Assembly (NCBI GenBank): GCA_029255685.2
Contig: CM055319.2
Span: 26,259,568-26,323,567, forward strand
Reading direction: 5' to 3'
Length of the DNA stretch: 64,000 nt
DNA from: Silene conica
Lineage: Eukaryota > Streptophyta > Magnoliopsida > Caryophyllales > Caryophyllaceae
Shown here: positions 1 through 12,545 of the stretch, one piece after another
Layout: each line of letters opens with the position of its first letter
Position numbering within the stretch: position 1 is the first letter of the stretch
The notes under the pieces: generated by a model
Told to the model about the DNA's origin: nothing
What the model saw: the letters and a program-made list of their open reading frames with translations, nothing else
Database searches by the model: none
Translations under genes and position numbers: made by a program

Positions 1-440
1 GCTATCCTCACGCAACCATTCGTTGATTGACCCCTCTTTGTCTTGTATTCGATCTTCAATTGTTAGCCTTGACAAGTGATTCGCTACCACATTTTCGGAC
101 CCCGACTTGTCCCTAATTTCAAGATCAAACTCTTGAAGTAGGAGCACCCACCTCAAGAGTCTCGGTTTTGCATCCTTTTTTGACATTAATTGTCTCAAAG
201 CGGTGTGATCGGAGTAGACCACCACTTTGGACCCCACAAGGTATTAGCGAAATTTCTCCACGACATGCACTATGCTAGCATCTCCTTCTCGGTTGTGGAA
301 TAATTAGCTTGAGTTTCGTCGAGGGTCTTGCTTGAATAATAAATGACATCGTGTTTCTTATCCACAACTTGACCAAGGACCGCTCCAACTACCTAATCCA
401 ATGCATCACACATAATCTCAAAGGGTAGTTCCCAATCCAG
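1..440 (-). pseudogene. Athila RNase H domain, broken
   Basis: The reverse strand reads as the RNase H domain that follows RT in gypsy pol, which degrades the RNA strand of the RNA/DNA hybrid during reverse transcription. Visible pieces are a VGAVLGQ segment, then KKHDVIYYSSKTLDETQANY and STTEKEMLA, and near the left edge [20 protein letters not shown] followed by ANHLSRL. The frame is broken near 240-300, and stop codons interrupt the YSSKTL region. The reading runs off the left edge towards the integrase. The Athila assignment rests on continuity with the RT at 441-1266. Confidence 0.75.
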
Positions 441-1266
441 TGCTCAAATGATCGGAGCCGTGACAAGTTCTTCTTTGATCCTAGTAAAAGATTCAAGGTA
501 ATAATTAGTAAACAAGAAAGGTGCATCCTTGAGAAGGAGTGAAGTTAATGGCTTGGCAATTTTTGAAAAATCTTTGATGAAACGCCGGTAAAAACCGGCT
601 TGTCCAAGAAAACTTCTCAACCCTTTCACATTTGTGGGTGTGGGGGTGGGGGGGTGACAAGTTCTCTATCACTGCCACTTTAGCACCATCAACCTCTATC
701 CCTCTCTTGGACACAATGTGACCAAGCACAATCCCTTCCTCCACCATGAAATGGCATTTTTCCCAATTGAGGACAAGATTGTGCTCCTCCAATCTCCTTA
801 AAACTTTTTGAAGATTAGCAAGACCAAGATCAAAAGAGTCACCATGCACACTAAAGTCATCCATGAACACCTCCATACTCTTTTCAAGAAAGTCGACAAA
901 GATGTCTATCATGCACCTTTGAAAGGTATCGGGTGCATTACACAACCCAAATGGCATCCGCCGATAGGCATAGACTTCCAAAGGACATGTAAAAGTTGTT
1001 TTCTCTTGGTCTTCCGGGTGAATAGGGATTTGAAAAAACCCGGAATAACCATCAAGAAAACAATAATACGAATGTCCCGCTAGTCTCTCAAGCATTTGGT
1101 CAATGAAATGGATTGGGAAATGGTCTTTGGGAGTGGCCGCATTCAACTTAAGGTAATCAATGCACATCCTCCACCCCGTCACCGGACGAGTCGGTAAGTG
1201 AGTCACATCCTCTTGTGTAACCAATGTTACACCCCCCTTCTTGGGGACAACATGGACGGGGCTCAC
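441..1266 (-). pseudogene. Athila reverse transcriptase, frameshifted
   Basis: This is the reverse transcriptase of the minus-strand Athila element. It opens after VSPVHVVPKKGG and shows the palm motifs RMCIDYLKLN and FLDGYSGFFQIP, followed by RMPFGLCNAPDTFQRCM and the catalytic FMDDFSVHGD. LGHIVSKRGIEVD then leads to the thumb/connection. A frameshift at about 620-650, beside a G-rich run, moves the rest (KGLRSFLGQAGFYRRFIKDF) into another frame at 444-629. A TAG stop at the border with the upstream ORF stands where related elements have Trp (SKWVSPV in family memory, DSR-stop-VSPV here). The enzyme is therefore dead. The first catalytic Asp and the DD pair are still present. Confidence 0.88.
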
Positions 1267-2690
1267 CTACCGACTATCAGTGATTTGGTAGATGATGTCG
1301 GCCTCAAGCACCTTTAAAACTTCATTTTTCACAACATCCGCCATCTTTGGGTTCAATCTTCTTTGTCCCTCCACTCTAGGTCTACTACCCTCTTCCAAAC
1401 TAATTCTATGCATCCAAAGATTTGGACTTAAACCCTTGATATCGTTAAGGCTATATCCCAATGATCCTCTATGGTCCTTCAAAGTTAAAATGAGTTTGGA
1501 ATCTTGGTGCTCATTTAGATTAGCATTGATGATTACTGGGTAAGAGTCTCCCTCCCTAAGAAAGGAATAATAATTGAGGGAGAGAGGAATGGTTTTGAGC
1601 AATACCTTTGGAGGGAGCATTCCCTCCACTTTCTCAACTTCTTCATCATCTAGCTCGCAATCTTCATCCATCTCTTGGTCATCATTTGTTGAAATCCCAC
1701 ACAATTGCTCCATGTGGTTTTCCTCATCTACTTCCACTTCTTCCATATCTCTCACAACTTGATGAACAATGTCCAAGGTGAAAGCTTTATCATGCTTAGG
1801 ACCTTTCATCATGGTAGGCAGCTTAAACTCGACCTTGTCATCCCTGACTCTCAAGGTTAGTCGCCCACTTCTCACGTCTATCAAGACACCCCCGGTAGCC
1901 AAGAATGGCCTACCGAAGATGATGGGAGTGTGGCTATCCTCCGAAATGTCTAGGACGACAAAGTCGGCGGGAATCAAGTACTTACCAACTTTGACGGGTA
2001 CATCCTGAAGCACCCCCAAAGGGCGTTTGAAGGATCTATCACCAACAATACATGGAATTGAGAAGCTCCCCGGATCGCCAAGTTTCTTAGGCATCTTTTG
2101 GAGAAGGAGTGCACTATACTCCTCCTTCATTGCCATGACCTCTTGGCTACCTAGGGTCCTCTTTTTTGATAAGATGTCTTTTAAAAACTTGGAGTAGCTT
2201 GGCATATTCATGATCACCTCGGTGAAAGGGAGAGTCACTTCAAGTTGTTCAAGCATTTTGCAAAAATTGGTGAACTTGAAGTTGTCTCTTCCTTTCAATG
2301 CTCTAGTGGGATATGGTAAGCTAGGAGGTTGGGGATCGGAAAATACCTTGGTGGGAGTGGACTTGCTTGTTACCTTTGGAGTTGGTTGTACAACCAACTT
2401 CTCTAGTTGAACATCCACTTCTTCTAATTCATCTTCTTCCTCCTTTTCCTCATAGGGGAGGTCTTCCATATAGTGCTCCTTTCCCTTAGAAGTGCTCTCA
2501 TCAACTACCTTCTCTTTTTCCTTCACAAGTTTCAAGATAGGCTCATCTTCACCCATATCATAGTCTTTGTACGGGTCCTCTAGCTCTGTCCCCCTCCTCA
2601 AAATCACCGCATGGGCTTGATGGTTGTTTGAAGCATCCTTTGAATTTTGGCCTTGGGCAAGGAAACCGCCTCATGGCCTTTGTGGATTAG
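1267..2690 (-). pseudogene. Athila gag C-terminus and aspartic protease, active site deleted
   Basis: A long open frame (446 residues from 2607, readable upstream to the CTAGA site at 2691-2695) encodes the acidic spacer after gag and then the retropepsin-like region. The protease flap and C-terminal half are clear: GVLQDVPVKVGKYLIPADFV, then IIFGRPFLATGG and VLIDVRSGRLTLRV. The segment that should carry the catalytic D-L/S-G-A-S box is absent. IPCIVG runs directly into DRSFKRPLG, which implies an in-frame loss of roughly 40 residues. Glu/Asp-rich runs flank the domain. The frame ends at a TAG just before RT. Upstream it joins the gag part at 14578-15527. Confidence 0.8.
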
Positions 2691-3594
2691 CTAGATGTAA
2701 CATCCCGTATTTTCGTAAAAGTGTATTTTAATAATTTAAAGTAGCTTTCGAAATTAAATAATATTTTAATTATAATTCGGAAGTTTTATCTTAAGAAATG
2801 TCGTTAAGTTCCGTCTTAAGTTTGTTTAATCTAAAGATTTTATGTTTTACTTGGTAGTTTTCGTTCTTAAGGTTTCCGCCCCATATATTTTGGAAACCCG
2901 ACTCAAGTCAAATATAAAGGACACCTTTCATTCTCCTTTCAACGTAATACCATTTCTCACAAAATAAGATATAATAACTCTACTTCCTCCATTGTTACCC
3001 TTTGCCACTTCACAAAAACATCATCTATTTACTTCTCTCAACTCCGATTGACGCAAGGTTTTCGCCTACGCTTTCATCTCGTCATTTCCGTTCTTTCTAC
3101 CTCTTTAAATTTCTGTTTCGTCAAAGTCGATTTTGGGGCTGTTTTGGGGTAATCTCGAAATGCCCTATAATAATCCGTTTTTGTTGTTTGTAGGAGTTGA
3201 CTCGGACGACCCGGATAAGGACTCGTACATTGTAGAAGATTAGCACTTTATATGATTTTTAGTAGGTTTTGATGATAGGAATATGTTTAGGATATGTGGA
3301 TTGTGGTTGTGATGCTGTAAATTAGCTAGGATCATGCTAGGGTTTGTTATTTATATACCTCTCAAATGATTTAACGAGTATTGATAATGGGTAATGTGTT
3401 TATGTGGAAAAATGGATGTTTACAATTGTTGTTAAGGATGATTATGTTTAGTCTATGGAATTGATTAAAGGATGGAGTAAGCATACTTGTATATGTTGTT
3501 TATTGTGATTTTAGAAGAGTATGCAAAGTATAGAAACCAACCAATGAAGTTTGATTGAAGTTTGGAAATGGCGAAATGCTTATTTGGGACAGGG

Positions 3595-3815
3595 GATTCC
3601 CAGTCGGTCAGGGGCCGGCAGCCGGTCGACTGGCTGAGAGCCCCATTTGATGTTTGTTGTTGTTTTCGCAAAGTTTGGGGAAAGGGGTCCGCAGCCGGTG
3701 GACCGGCAGCCGGCCGACCGGCTGGGAGTACCTCCTTGTTGTGTTATTTCGTTTTGGGCATGAGAGATTGGGTGTCTCAGCCGGCAGCCTTTGGCTGACC
3801 GACTGAGAGCCCCTA
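3595..3815. repeat. GC-rich self-complementary word cluster in the gypsy LTR
   Basis: Short GC-rich words such as GCCGGTCGACTGGC and CCGGCAGCCGGCCGACCGGC recur within about 220 bp, separated by TGAGAGCCCC-like and TGGGAG-like spacers, inside otherwise AT-rich LTR DNA. Comparable clusters with different words lie in the other LTR families at 19150-19240, 19750-19870, 27915-28115 and 58440-58530. I do not know a function for them. Confidence 0.6.
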
Positions 3816-4444
3816 ATCAAGATGTTTAGTTCGTAACTTTTGTTTCGCATGTCGGATTTGATTGATTCTTCTTTCGTATGATTCGTATGCTTGTTTGAAA
3901 TCCCAAGAAATTGGGCGACGCTTATGTCGGGTTCGGTAATGGATTTGAGTAGAAATACCCCCCGGCCGGGCAACCGGAAGGGAAACCGACTCTCACCTCA
4001 AATTAGTTTCCGAAGTTGACTAAGTGTTGAATGGATGTTTAGTAACGGGATATACATAAAATGATTGTCATTCTAGTTTGAGTTATTGTACATCTTTGAG
4101 ATGACATTATGTGATTTGTGTAAACCTGTTGTGCGCTGCTATAGTAGTCGAATTCTCACCGGATTGCATCGTGTAGCTGGTTGGACGTAGTGGCTTGGTC
4201 CTCACGGTCAGGTCTTAGATTGTCCGCCCGCCTTCAGGCATATCTCGTTCCTAGCTAGTTCGGGTCTTGGGGGTATCCTGAGTCGGGGATACTTGTCGAA
4301 TTAGGGACGTGGATTGTCTACGCCCTGAGAGTCCGGCGAGGTTTAGACTGGGACAGTCATTTAATGTTGTCCTACCAGGGGGTTGTATAGTCTGAGATTG
4401 GGGATGTCGTAGTTTATAGACGAGTCGATTGTCGGCCTGCTCAT

Positions 4445-4539
4445 AGTAGTCTAGTCGAGTCAATTGTTGACCAATCTTGCTAGAGTCGAGTCAATTGTTG
4501 ACCTATCTCTTGTTTCTAGAGTCAGTTGGTTGACCTATA
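4445..4539. repeat. Short minisatellite in the gypsy LTR
   Basis: A unit of about 40 bp containing GAGTCAATTGTTGACC is repeated two to three times with divergence (copies near 4453, 4483 and 4519). After the copia insertion it continues at 13859 with GTTGGAGTTGAGTC. The copia element landed inside this repeat. Confidence 0.6.
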
Positions 4540-5847
4540 TGTTGGAAACTGAGTTCCACATTTTATACTCAAATCTAATATGAGTTTTGTTTCTTTAAGT
4601 TTAGTCATAAAAACTTAAATGGATCTTATGCATGCAAGATGATATCATAAGATGAGATTGTCCTTACATTGGTTTTAGAAGGTTTATACTCAATAATCAC
4701 CTATTACTTGAGTCTTCAATACCGAAATCCTCTTGTAACGATCTAACAAAAATCGTCTCCTAAAGGTGCGTATCAAGGACCCGATCTCAAACTAATACTA
4801 ATTTTGTTACTAGAAAATTAGTATAAGTATACTAGAAATATTAATAATATTACCCTTAATATTATTTAGTAATGGAAATAATTATTTCCTTAGTAAAAAC
4901 TATTTTTAACTAAGGAGTTGTTAGAATGAGGTTGTAGTATGTAAGTGCTTTGTAGAATGAGAGAGTAAGCATGCACACAACACTTAGCCAAAAATATAGT
5001 GTATGTTGTATGAATAAGGTGTGCCTTATATAAGCACATGAGCTTGCTTGAGCAAGCATCATGGCCGGCCAAGGCTCCCAAGGAGAGCCAATGCATGGCC
5101 TTCTTACACTTACACAAATGCATAAGATATTCCTTACACCTTCATTTTGCCTTACACTCAACCTTTATACACTTACACACACCAAAAACTCACATGCACA
5201 CTACATGTTACACGGTCCAAATGAGGTCCAAAAATGGACCCATTTTATCTTTGTCAATTGTGTTATTTGTAACATGTCACATATGTTCCATAACACATGA
5301 CTCAATTTGTTAATTGTGCAATTTTAACTATTAAAATTCATAATTTACAAATTTATTACATTTAAATAATTATTCCAATATTTCGAAATTATTATTGTAC
5401 AAAAATGTAATGTCATAATTTAATTACAACTCTTTGTAATTTTATGATCAACCGTGTTCATTCTCAATTTAATCGTTTCTTAAACGAATAAATAAAAACC
5501 GAGTAATAAAACAACTTTATTACTTTGACTTTAATTATTATTATAATCCCATTATAGAAATATTCGTCATATAAAATTATTTCCAAAATTTCTAGTTATT
5601 AATTAATTTGTATCCAATACAATATTAATTAATTATTCCATTGAGACGGAATTCCCTAAAGATATGACCTTAAGGGATCAACTGATCACCACCATCATAT
5701 GACGATAATGTCAAACTCTAGACAGCCAATCATTATCGATAAATGTTGATCAGTTGACTTTAAAAGAGTAACACTCCCAGTTGTGTTTCATTTCAAATGA
5801 GTTTTAATTACGTCAACACACTATTGTCGAGGACACTTCCTCCAACA
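4540..5847 (-). repeat. 3' LTR of the gag-only copia element
   Basis: This 1308-bp repeat matches 12546-13853 at a constant offset of 8006. It is the 3' LTR because the element reads on the minus strand. Its terminal inverted words are TGTTGGA and TCCAACA. Small open frames inside it occur identically in the other LTR and are not genes. Confidence 0.9.
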
Positions 5848-5866
5848 ATCTCCCACTTGTCCGAGA
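5848..5866 (-). promoter_or_regulatory. Polypurine tract of the gag-only copia element
   Basis: Read on the minus strand, AAGTGGGAGAT directly precedes the 3' LTR start TGTTGG. This is the expected position and composition for the plus-strand priming tract. Confidence 0.7.
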
Positions 5867-7697
5867 CAAGTGTGTGTTACCAATTCTCTTGCCCTATTAC
5901 TATCTCCCACTCAATGCATGGCGTCCTCTCAGGTCGTGCCGGCAATTGATTAAAATCTAGAGTGGTTTATCTCGATCTGGAGTTTATAACTACTGACCGG
6001 AATTATCTACCATAGATACCTTCCGAGCGTGGCCACGCATTTCTAGTTATTATTCTCCTCGAGTGGCCTAGAGATATTTCTCAACCCTGACAAGGGGTGG
6101 ACAATTCCTAATCGACTTATTCCTTCCGGCTGGCCATAGTCCATCACAACCCAAAATATGTCCTTATAAACCCCAGTTACGAAGGTGTTAGGACATAAAT
6201 CAAAGTTAATCTGAAAACTATGCCACCTCAGAGAACAGTCATTAGTCCAAGAACTGACTCATGTGAAACACGATAGATGCTCCCGCCACGACCAGGCAGT
6301 CTTTTAATAAGAGTACGCCAGAGCTCTATCAGCGGTCATTAGCCCGGCAAATGTATCTTAACATGTCTATGCCTAGGTGATCGATTAGTCATCCCGTATG
6401 ACTCTATGGCAATTGAACTCGCCATCAATCGCATCACACATCCGGTTGCATTGAGATGTCACCTCACTTAAGCAACTGGGGGCGAGGTCATGATAATTCA
6501 ATTCACTTTAATGGGGTTCAATATGGTCTTACCATCCCATTTGAATTTTACTTGACCTTTCGTGAGTTATAAATAACTCAAACAATTAGTGGATTACACC
6601 ATCCAAGTGGTCAACCTTTGAACACCATTTAATTTACAATCAGCTTTAGGGTCTCTCGTTTACATCCCTTAAAATTGTAATTATCTTCATTTTGAGTAAA
6701 CCAGGTTTACCACGGTTCGTGCGATCGTTCACTTTGCGGATCATATCCATACATTGATCTTTCCTCTGAAAGAGACAAGTCATTCTCATGACTAGCGAAT
6801 AAGATTATGTGCATTGTGTAACTCCCAGCCACAGTAATGCCTTTACATAATTTATGAACTTACACATTTTGTAGAATCTTGTGTTGACCATGTAGTTAAA
6901 ATACAAGTCATTGAGATGCATAGTCAATGAATGTAAGCCAAAGATTATCTCAAATCTTTGCTTGGTTTCTTGGAACTTGAGTCGTTGCAAACCTTTTACC
7001 ATACGACTAAGTTATCTTCCAAGATCTTGAATTTGTCTTTTATCTTCATTGGAGAATACTTTGACAATTGATCAAGGTTTAATCATTGATTTAAAACCTG
7101 CTCTACGGGTTGTCCTGTAAGCGGTGCGCATCCACTTTACACGATCATACTAATGGCGGAAACATTAGTGATTTAAACGTGCAAACAATAGTACTTAAGG
7201 TTCGATAAATTTCCATGATCCCATCATGGTTATACTATCTTCATCTCCATGAACAACCTTAATACTAACATCAAGATGTCTCTTATAATCTCAACTAAAC
7301 ATCCTATGTTCAATTAGATTTAATTCATATCAATATGTCATCTAGAACCAAAAACTCGTGTACCTTTCATGAGTATCAATGCTTCATTCCAAACGAGCAA
7401 TGAGTTGTTTTAGATAACGTTTACTCCCACTAAACTCTTGTTCTTGCTTGATTCTGAAGATCCTGAAGTCATACCCATGACTCAATAGCTTCAAATCCTG
7501 GAGCGAGAACTCCCACTGAACTTTTCATTTAACCGTAAATCATAAAGCTCCCACTCAATTCAATGTTCCTTAACATTCAATGAATTGAAATGGTTGGGAC
7601 TTCAACCATATGTGCTAATAGTCACATCCTTTTCAAATACCCTTTTGAAAAATGGTTATTGAGTTTACTGAATTCATTCTCAATGAATTGCCTTACT

Positions 7698-7759
7698 ACT
7701 TTCAACAAAGTTACCCTTAACTTTGTATACTTTCAACAAAGTTACCCTTAACTTTGTAG
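7698..7759. repeat. 31-bp tandem duplication
   Basis: Two adjacent copies of a unit starting ACTTTCAACAAAGTTACCC, at 7698 and 7729, lie inside the non-coding part of the gag-only element. Confidence 0.8.
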
Positions 7760-8125
7760 ACTGCAGACATCCACATGTCTGCTTCTGCTTCTCTCAACAA
7801 ATCTCATTTATCAGCACGTAAGTCTTATAAATTTCATGGTTCTTTGCATTGGCATATTTAGATCACCATCTAAATCCAAGAACCCTTTCTTGAGCCTTTG
7901 CAAAATCTTTTGAATAATTTTCTTCGAGTGTCCTCCCGTAGTTTCTATAAGAGTCTTTTCTTATGGTATACAATTTCTGTGTGTAGGAACTTTCAGTTCC
8001 CCACATTTATCTTATCTTGTACTGTACGAGGACTATATCATGGATCTTATCCATGTATAGAATTTTTCCTTACAAACTTCAAGAATTTATCTTTGAAGTA
8101 TCCTCCAGGGCCGGGGCCGTTGGTA

Positions 8126-8410
8126 TATAAGGCGTAGATTTTTACCAAACCGTAGATCTTATCCACAACTTTTGGGCTTATCCTCAACTTTTGGGATGAT
8201 AAGGCGTAGAATCTTATCCACAACCTAATCTACCTTTTACAACCATAAGGTGTAGATTGCTCTTGGGATATAAGGCGTAGATTTTTACCAAACCGTAGAT
8301 CTTATCCACAACTTTTGGGCTTATAAGCCGTAGAATCTTATCTACAGCCTAATCTACCTTTTACAACCTTAAATCGTAGATCCCATCCACAACTTAATCT
8401 TCCCTTTTAT
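8126..8410. repeat. 143-bp tandem duplication
   Basis: A unit starting TATAAGGCGTAGATTTTTAC occurs at 8126 and again at 8269. It is followed in both copies by GTAGATCTTATCCACAAC and a CTAATCTACCTTTTACAACC block. Within the unit, shorter words (GTAGATCTTATCC, GTAGAATCTTATCC) recur, so it looks like a two-level tandem array. Confidence 0.75.
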
Positions 8411-9139
8411 CTTTTACATAACCAAAACACAATAAATCCTACTATTCACTAATAGATCATATCCATTGTGCTGGTCAATATCATATGCTATTTGTGGCCT
8501 TTCAAATTTCTCCCACTCTATCTTTGTAATAATAATCCCATTTTATCACCAAAGATAGCCACTAAGGCCACAAGCAATGACTTTGATGTTGGTTTGTGTA
8601 TCCTTATGGTTTATTACAGAAATTATTCGATTTAAGGCTTAGATAGTTTTGGATGGTTGATAACTTTTTCTTTTAATTGAGTTCTAAACTTAATTTGATT
8701 TTGATTTGATTTGAATTGGGTATCCTATACCAATTCGGTTTCAATGGTCATACATTGAAATGTCATAATCAATTCTATTTTATGTTTAAGATTTGCAAGT
8801 GTATGTTAAACTAAACATGAACATAATAATAAAACCGATAGTGACTTGGGTTGAAAACCAAGTCACTATATTATCCAAAGTACAACAATTTGTTCAAGGA
8901 TCCCCTTTTCCTCGTCCAACAAGGAAATAAACATAGGTTCTAAATTGTTCACACAACACTTGAAATGCTAGCTAAATAAGAGAAAAACAAAGCTCCTTGA
9001 TTATCCCGAGCGGAGCTACTCTTAGTTCCCTTTGATCCATTAAGCTTGTTTTTCTTTTCCCTTATCTTTGCTTTCATGCCCTAATTCAAGTAAGAAGAGC
9101 ATTCATATCACAACTTGTATCATAATACATTAGTTGAGA

Positions 9140-10048
9140 TTAACATAAAATCGGGATAGTTATCGTACCAACTGGAAGAATCTTCCCAGCTTTGAGATCG
9201 CTGAGATACTTGGAACAGTTCCTCTTCCAATGTCCTTTGCCATTGCAGTAAAAGCATTTGGCCCCTTGATGAGGGCTCTTCTTGGAATTGGAGGTGCTTG
9301 CCTCAGAAGACACTTTCTTTGAACCTTTGGAAGGTTGCTTCCCCTTTGCCTTACCCTTCCTTTTGAACTTTCCTTTGCTCTTAACATTAATGTTGAGCAC
9401 ATCCTTAGGGGCACTAACATTTAGGCCCATATCCCTTTCAGCTTGCACGATCATATTGTGCAATTCATCGAGAGAGATGTCTTGGTTTCTCATGTTGAAA
9501 TTCACCCGGAATTGTACATAAGTTTTCACCTTAGACAAGGAGTGGAGGATCCTGTCAATCACAAGTTCCTTTGGAATGTCCACTTGATTCATCCTTAGGG
9601 TTTCTACATGCTCAATTAACTTGAGCACATGTGGGCTAGCCTTTTGCCCCTCCCTAAGGTTGAGATCAAAGAAAGCCGATGCCGCCTCGTATTGGACAAT
9701 TCTCGAAGCCTTTGAGAACATTGTCACAAGCCTGGAGTAGATCTCATAGGCCGTGCCAATCTTTATGGCACTCCTTTGAAGTTCTGGCTCCATCGAGAAG
9801 ATCAAAACATTTTTGATTGCCGCAGACTCCTTCTGATAAGTATCATAAGGTCGTCTTGCCGCGGCGGTGGCATTTTCTGCAGGTTCGGGAGGTGATTCTT
9901 CAATGAGGAATTCGGTCTTACCGTCTCCCTCTGCCGCCAACAATAGTTGGGCATCCCAATCGGCAAAGTTTGCCCCATTCTTTTCTAGCTTACAACGATC
10001 CATGAAGGAACGTAACCATGAAGAGTTTGTAGTAGTGGAAGTAGTCAT
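9140..10048 (-). CDS. Copia-type Gag polyprotein (UBN2-like) with one zinc knuckle
   Basis: An intact minus-strand ORF of 302 residues if it starts at MTTSTTTNSSWLRSF; an in-frame Met 13 codons upstream exists but looks like leader. Gag packages element RNA into virus-like particles in the cytoplasm. Visible parts are an N-terminal DWDAQLLLAAEG block, a helical UBN2-like capsid region (residues about 80-200; FFDLNLREGQKASPHVLKLI, SLDELHNMIVQAERDM), a Lys-rich basic stretch of KGKFKRKGKAKGKQ type, and a CX2CX4HX4C knuckle (CFYCNGKGHWKRNC) near residue 275. The ORF stops shortly after KAGKILPVGT with no protease following. It has no nonsense codon or frameshift, unlike every other gag in the window, so it could still work in trans with a full-length partner. 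Confidence 0.88.
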   Translation of the reverse strand: MTTSTTTNSSWLRSFMDRCKLEKNGANFADWDAQLLLAAEGDGKTEFLIEESPPEPAENATAAARRPYDTYQKESAAIKNVLIFSMEPELQRSAIKIGTAYEIYSRLVTMFSKASRIVQYEAASAFFDLNLREGQKASPHVLKLIEHVETLRMNQVDIPKELVIDRILHSLSKVKTYVQFRVNFNMRNQDISLDELHNMIVQAERDMGLNVSAPKDVLNINVKSKGKFKRKGKAKGKQPSKGSKKVSSEASTSNSKKSPHQGAKCFYCNGKGHWKRNCSKYLSDLKAGKILPVGTITIPILC

Positions 10049-12531
10049 GATTGATATTGATACGAGGACTACAAAATTTTTAAACATATGAAGAAATTAA
10101 ATGCTAATCGTTTTAATTTTCATTTTAACTTGTAAACATATTTACTAAGTTGATGCATCTATAAAATGACCTCTATCCAATTTTATAAATGATTCCAAGA
10201 CCCAAACCCATACTATCGAAATCGTGAACCACTGGAACTCCGACCCAACAATATGGTTTGGTGGGTTAAAATAAACCGGTTCTACCCTAGAACTCTTGGT
10301 TGATGACAAATAATTATTTATTCATCTTAGCCCGGAACACATTGACCACTGGTCCTCTACACTTCCGTTGAGTACAAACCAAATTTCAAATGCATCGGGA
10401 TGCGATCCGCCCACTGGACTGAATCCATCCCATCGCCCCACTTATCCTACGTAATGGGGTTCGTACTGCCCACTGGACTAGCACCACCCCACGAAATAGA
10501 AGCTCATGGGTTCTACTATTTGGTAAGGCTAATTCTCAATTGTTTTTGTTTAATATAGAGGTCTTGTCAATTTATTATCCATCTCCTTTAAGCGAATTAA
10601 ATTGGTGAACTCGATAATTATAATTGACACGGTCGTTTTTAACGATCTAAACTAACATGCATGTTTATGGCGATTTGGCTATGCATGCAAACATATTAAA
10701 ATGCAAAAGTAAAAGCAATAAAGCAATAAAATCCTAGTATGGCCTTCCTAGTAATAGAAAAACTAATTAACTATTACAAATTCGGAAACCAACTCCTTGG
10801 TCCCTTGAACTTCATTGGCACGCCATCCAAGAAAACACCGTCTTGTCGGAACCCCTTTCCGTATGGCACCGTCTTTTGGATCTCCGGAATTACAATAAAA
10901 TAATACAACTATTCTATTGCAAAACTTGAAAATTTAAATTACAAACCCGTGATACGAGATCACATAAATTACAACCGAATCAATATTCCCTTCCATTACG
11001 GGTAATATTGATTAAAACTAAGGCCATACTAAGAAAAATTACATAATTCCAAATTATATAAATGACATTCAAAATATGACATTCATAATAAATAAATTGC
11101 AATAATAAAATATGTATGCACATGCTCAATTTTAATGCCAAATCGCCTTATGGGAGCAAATATCTCATATTTGTTTACGGTTTTTACGGATATGCGCGAT
11201 TTTAACTATTAAAATCATCCAAAATTACATAAATCTCATTTATGTCCAAGTTAATCATCCTAACTTACTTTAGGAATCAATGTTCAGTCTCTACTAATAT
11301 TTGATCATGATTTAACTTGATTTTGCATTATTGTTCATTAATTACTTGTATTTTCGGGAAAAATGAACAAAATGTGGCCAAATGAGTCAATAAAATTCGA
11401 AATTTAAAATTCAAAAATTTTAAACTTTCTGGAAATTTTCTAAAATTTCAGAAATTATTAAAATGGTCTTTTGCAATTATTTATGGCTTATTTCTTAAAT
11501 AAATCGTATAAAAGCCGTTTTTATGGTTAAAAATCCGATTTAAATCATAAAAACTTGAAATAAATTGCCATAAATTTTTAGTCATCCTAAAATACATATT
11601 AGAATCTGAAAATGACCAAAAAAAAAAAAATACAGACCATACTCGAAATTTTATTTCCGACTCATAAATTACGATTATTAGCTAATTAACTCATTAAAAA
11701 TTAATAATCATAAAAACAGAAACTTTTTGATATCTAACTTTTAGATCTGATGTTCCTATCATATAAGACATCTATGGGTAAAATTTTATGCCATAATATT
11801 AAGATTAACTATTTTTAACACAACAAGTCACTATTTCTCCGATTTTAACCATTAAAATCATAAATCATGCATCACTTGAGAATAAATTCCCAAAACTTAC
11901 ATACATACTGTAAATATTGCATGTGACATTGTGTAAAGTTTTTATGGCAAAATTCCAACTATAACTATTAAAGTCGAATTTAAGTCACTATTAATCCGAT
12001 TTTTACTATAAAAATCATTAATCATGCAAAATAATTCCAATAATTTCGAAAATTCATACAGGAACTTTATATATTGCATGTGACTTCTCATAAAATTTTT
12101 GAGGTCAAATTCGAAATATAACCTTATATACCCATTTTTACTCATATTATGACTATTTATCTCATAAAATTCATAATCCATGCATATTAACTCCATTTCT
12201 TACGAAAAATCATATACAATATATTGAATATGCATGTGAGAAGATATCAAAAAATCTCGGCCAGAAACTATTTTTAGCTATTTTTCCCATTAATTGTTGT
12301 TTAAAACCGATTTAAACTACAAAATATACAAATAAATATAAAAATGAACAATAAAAATCCATAAAATTATTTTTATGTCCTAAAACCATTTTAGAAACAG
12401 AAACTTTAACATGCAAAATTATTTTGTGATTTATCATAATAAACACAATAATTTCGAAATTTTCGAAATGTGTATGTTAAACCGATTTTAACATAAAACA
12501 TGAATCCGATCATGCATGCAACAACCGTAAT
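10049..12531 (-). other. 5' leader of the gag-only copia element
   Basis: About 2.5 kb of AT-rich DNA lies between the primer site and the gag start, with no credible ORF on either strand. In transcript orientation it is an unusually long leader and could hold packaging signals or an intron. Two copies of a CCACTGGACT block occur near 10410 and 10470. Confidence 0.55.
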
Positions 12532-12543
12532 GCTCTGATACCA
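12532..12543 (-). promoter_or_regulatory. Primer-binding site, initiator tRNA-Met
   Basis: The minus strand reads TGGTATCAGAGC two bases inside the 5' LTR (12546-13853). This is the standard complement of the 3' end of plant initiator tRNA-Met and fixes the element's direction. Confidence 0.9.
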
Positions 12544-12545
12544 AT

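Larger units (their letters stand above)
5867..9139 (-). other. Non-coding internal region where copia pol would normally lie
   Basis: This is 3.3 kb between the gag stop and the polypurine tract. No frame over about 80 residues is convincing, and I find no DSG protease, HHCC or DDE integrase, YVDD RT or RNase H motif on either strand. It contains two tandem duplications, described separately. It may be unrelated filler or pol decayed beyond recognition; replacement is more likely because the gag beside it is intact. Confidence 0.6.
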
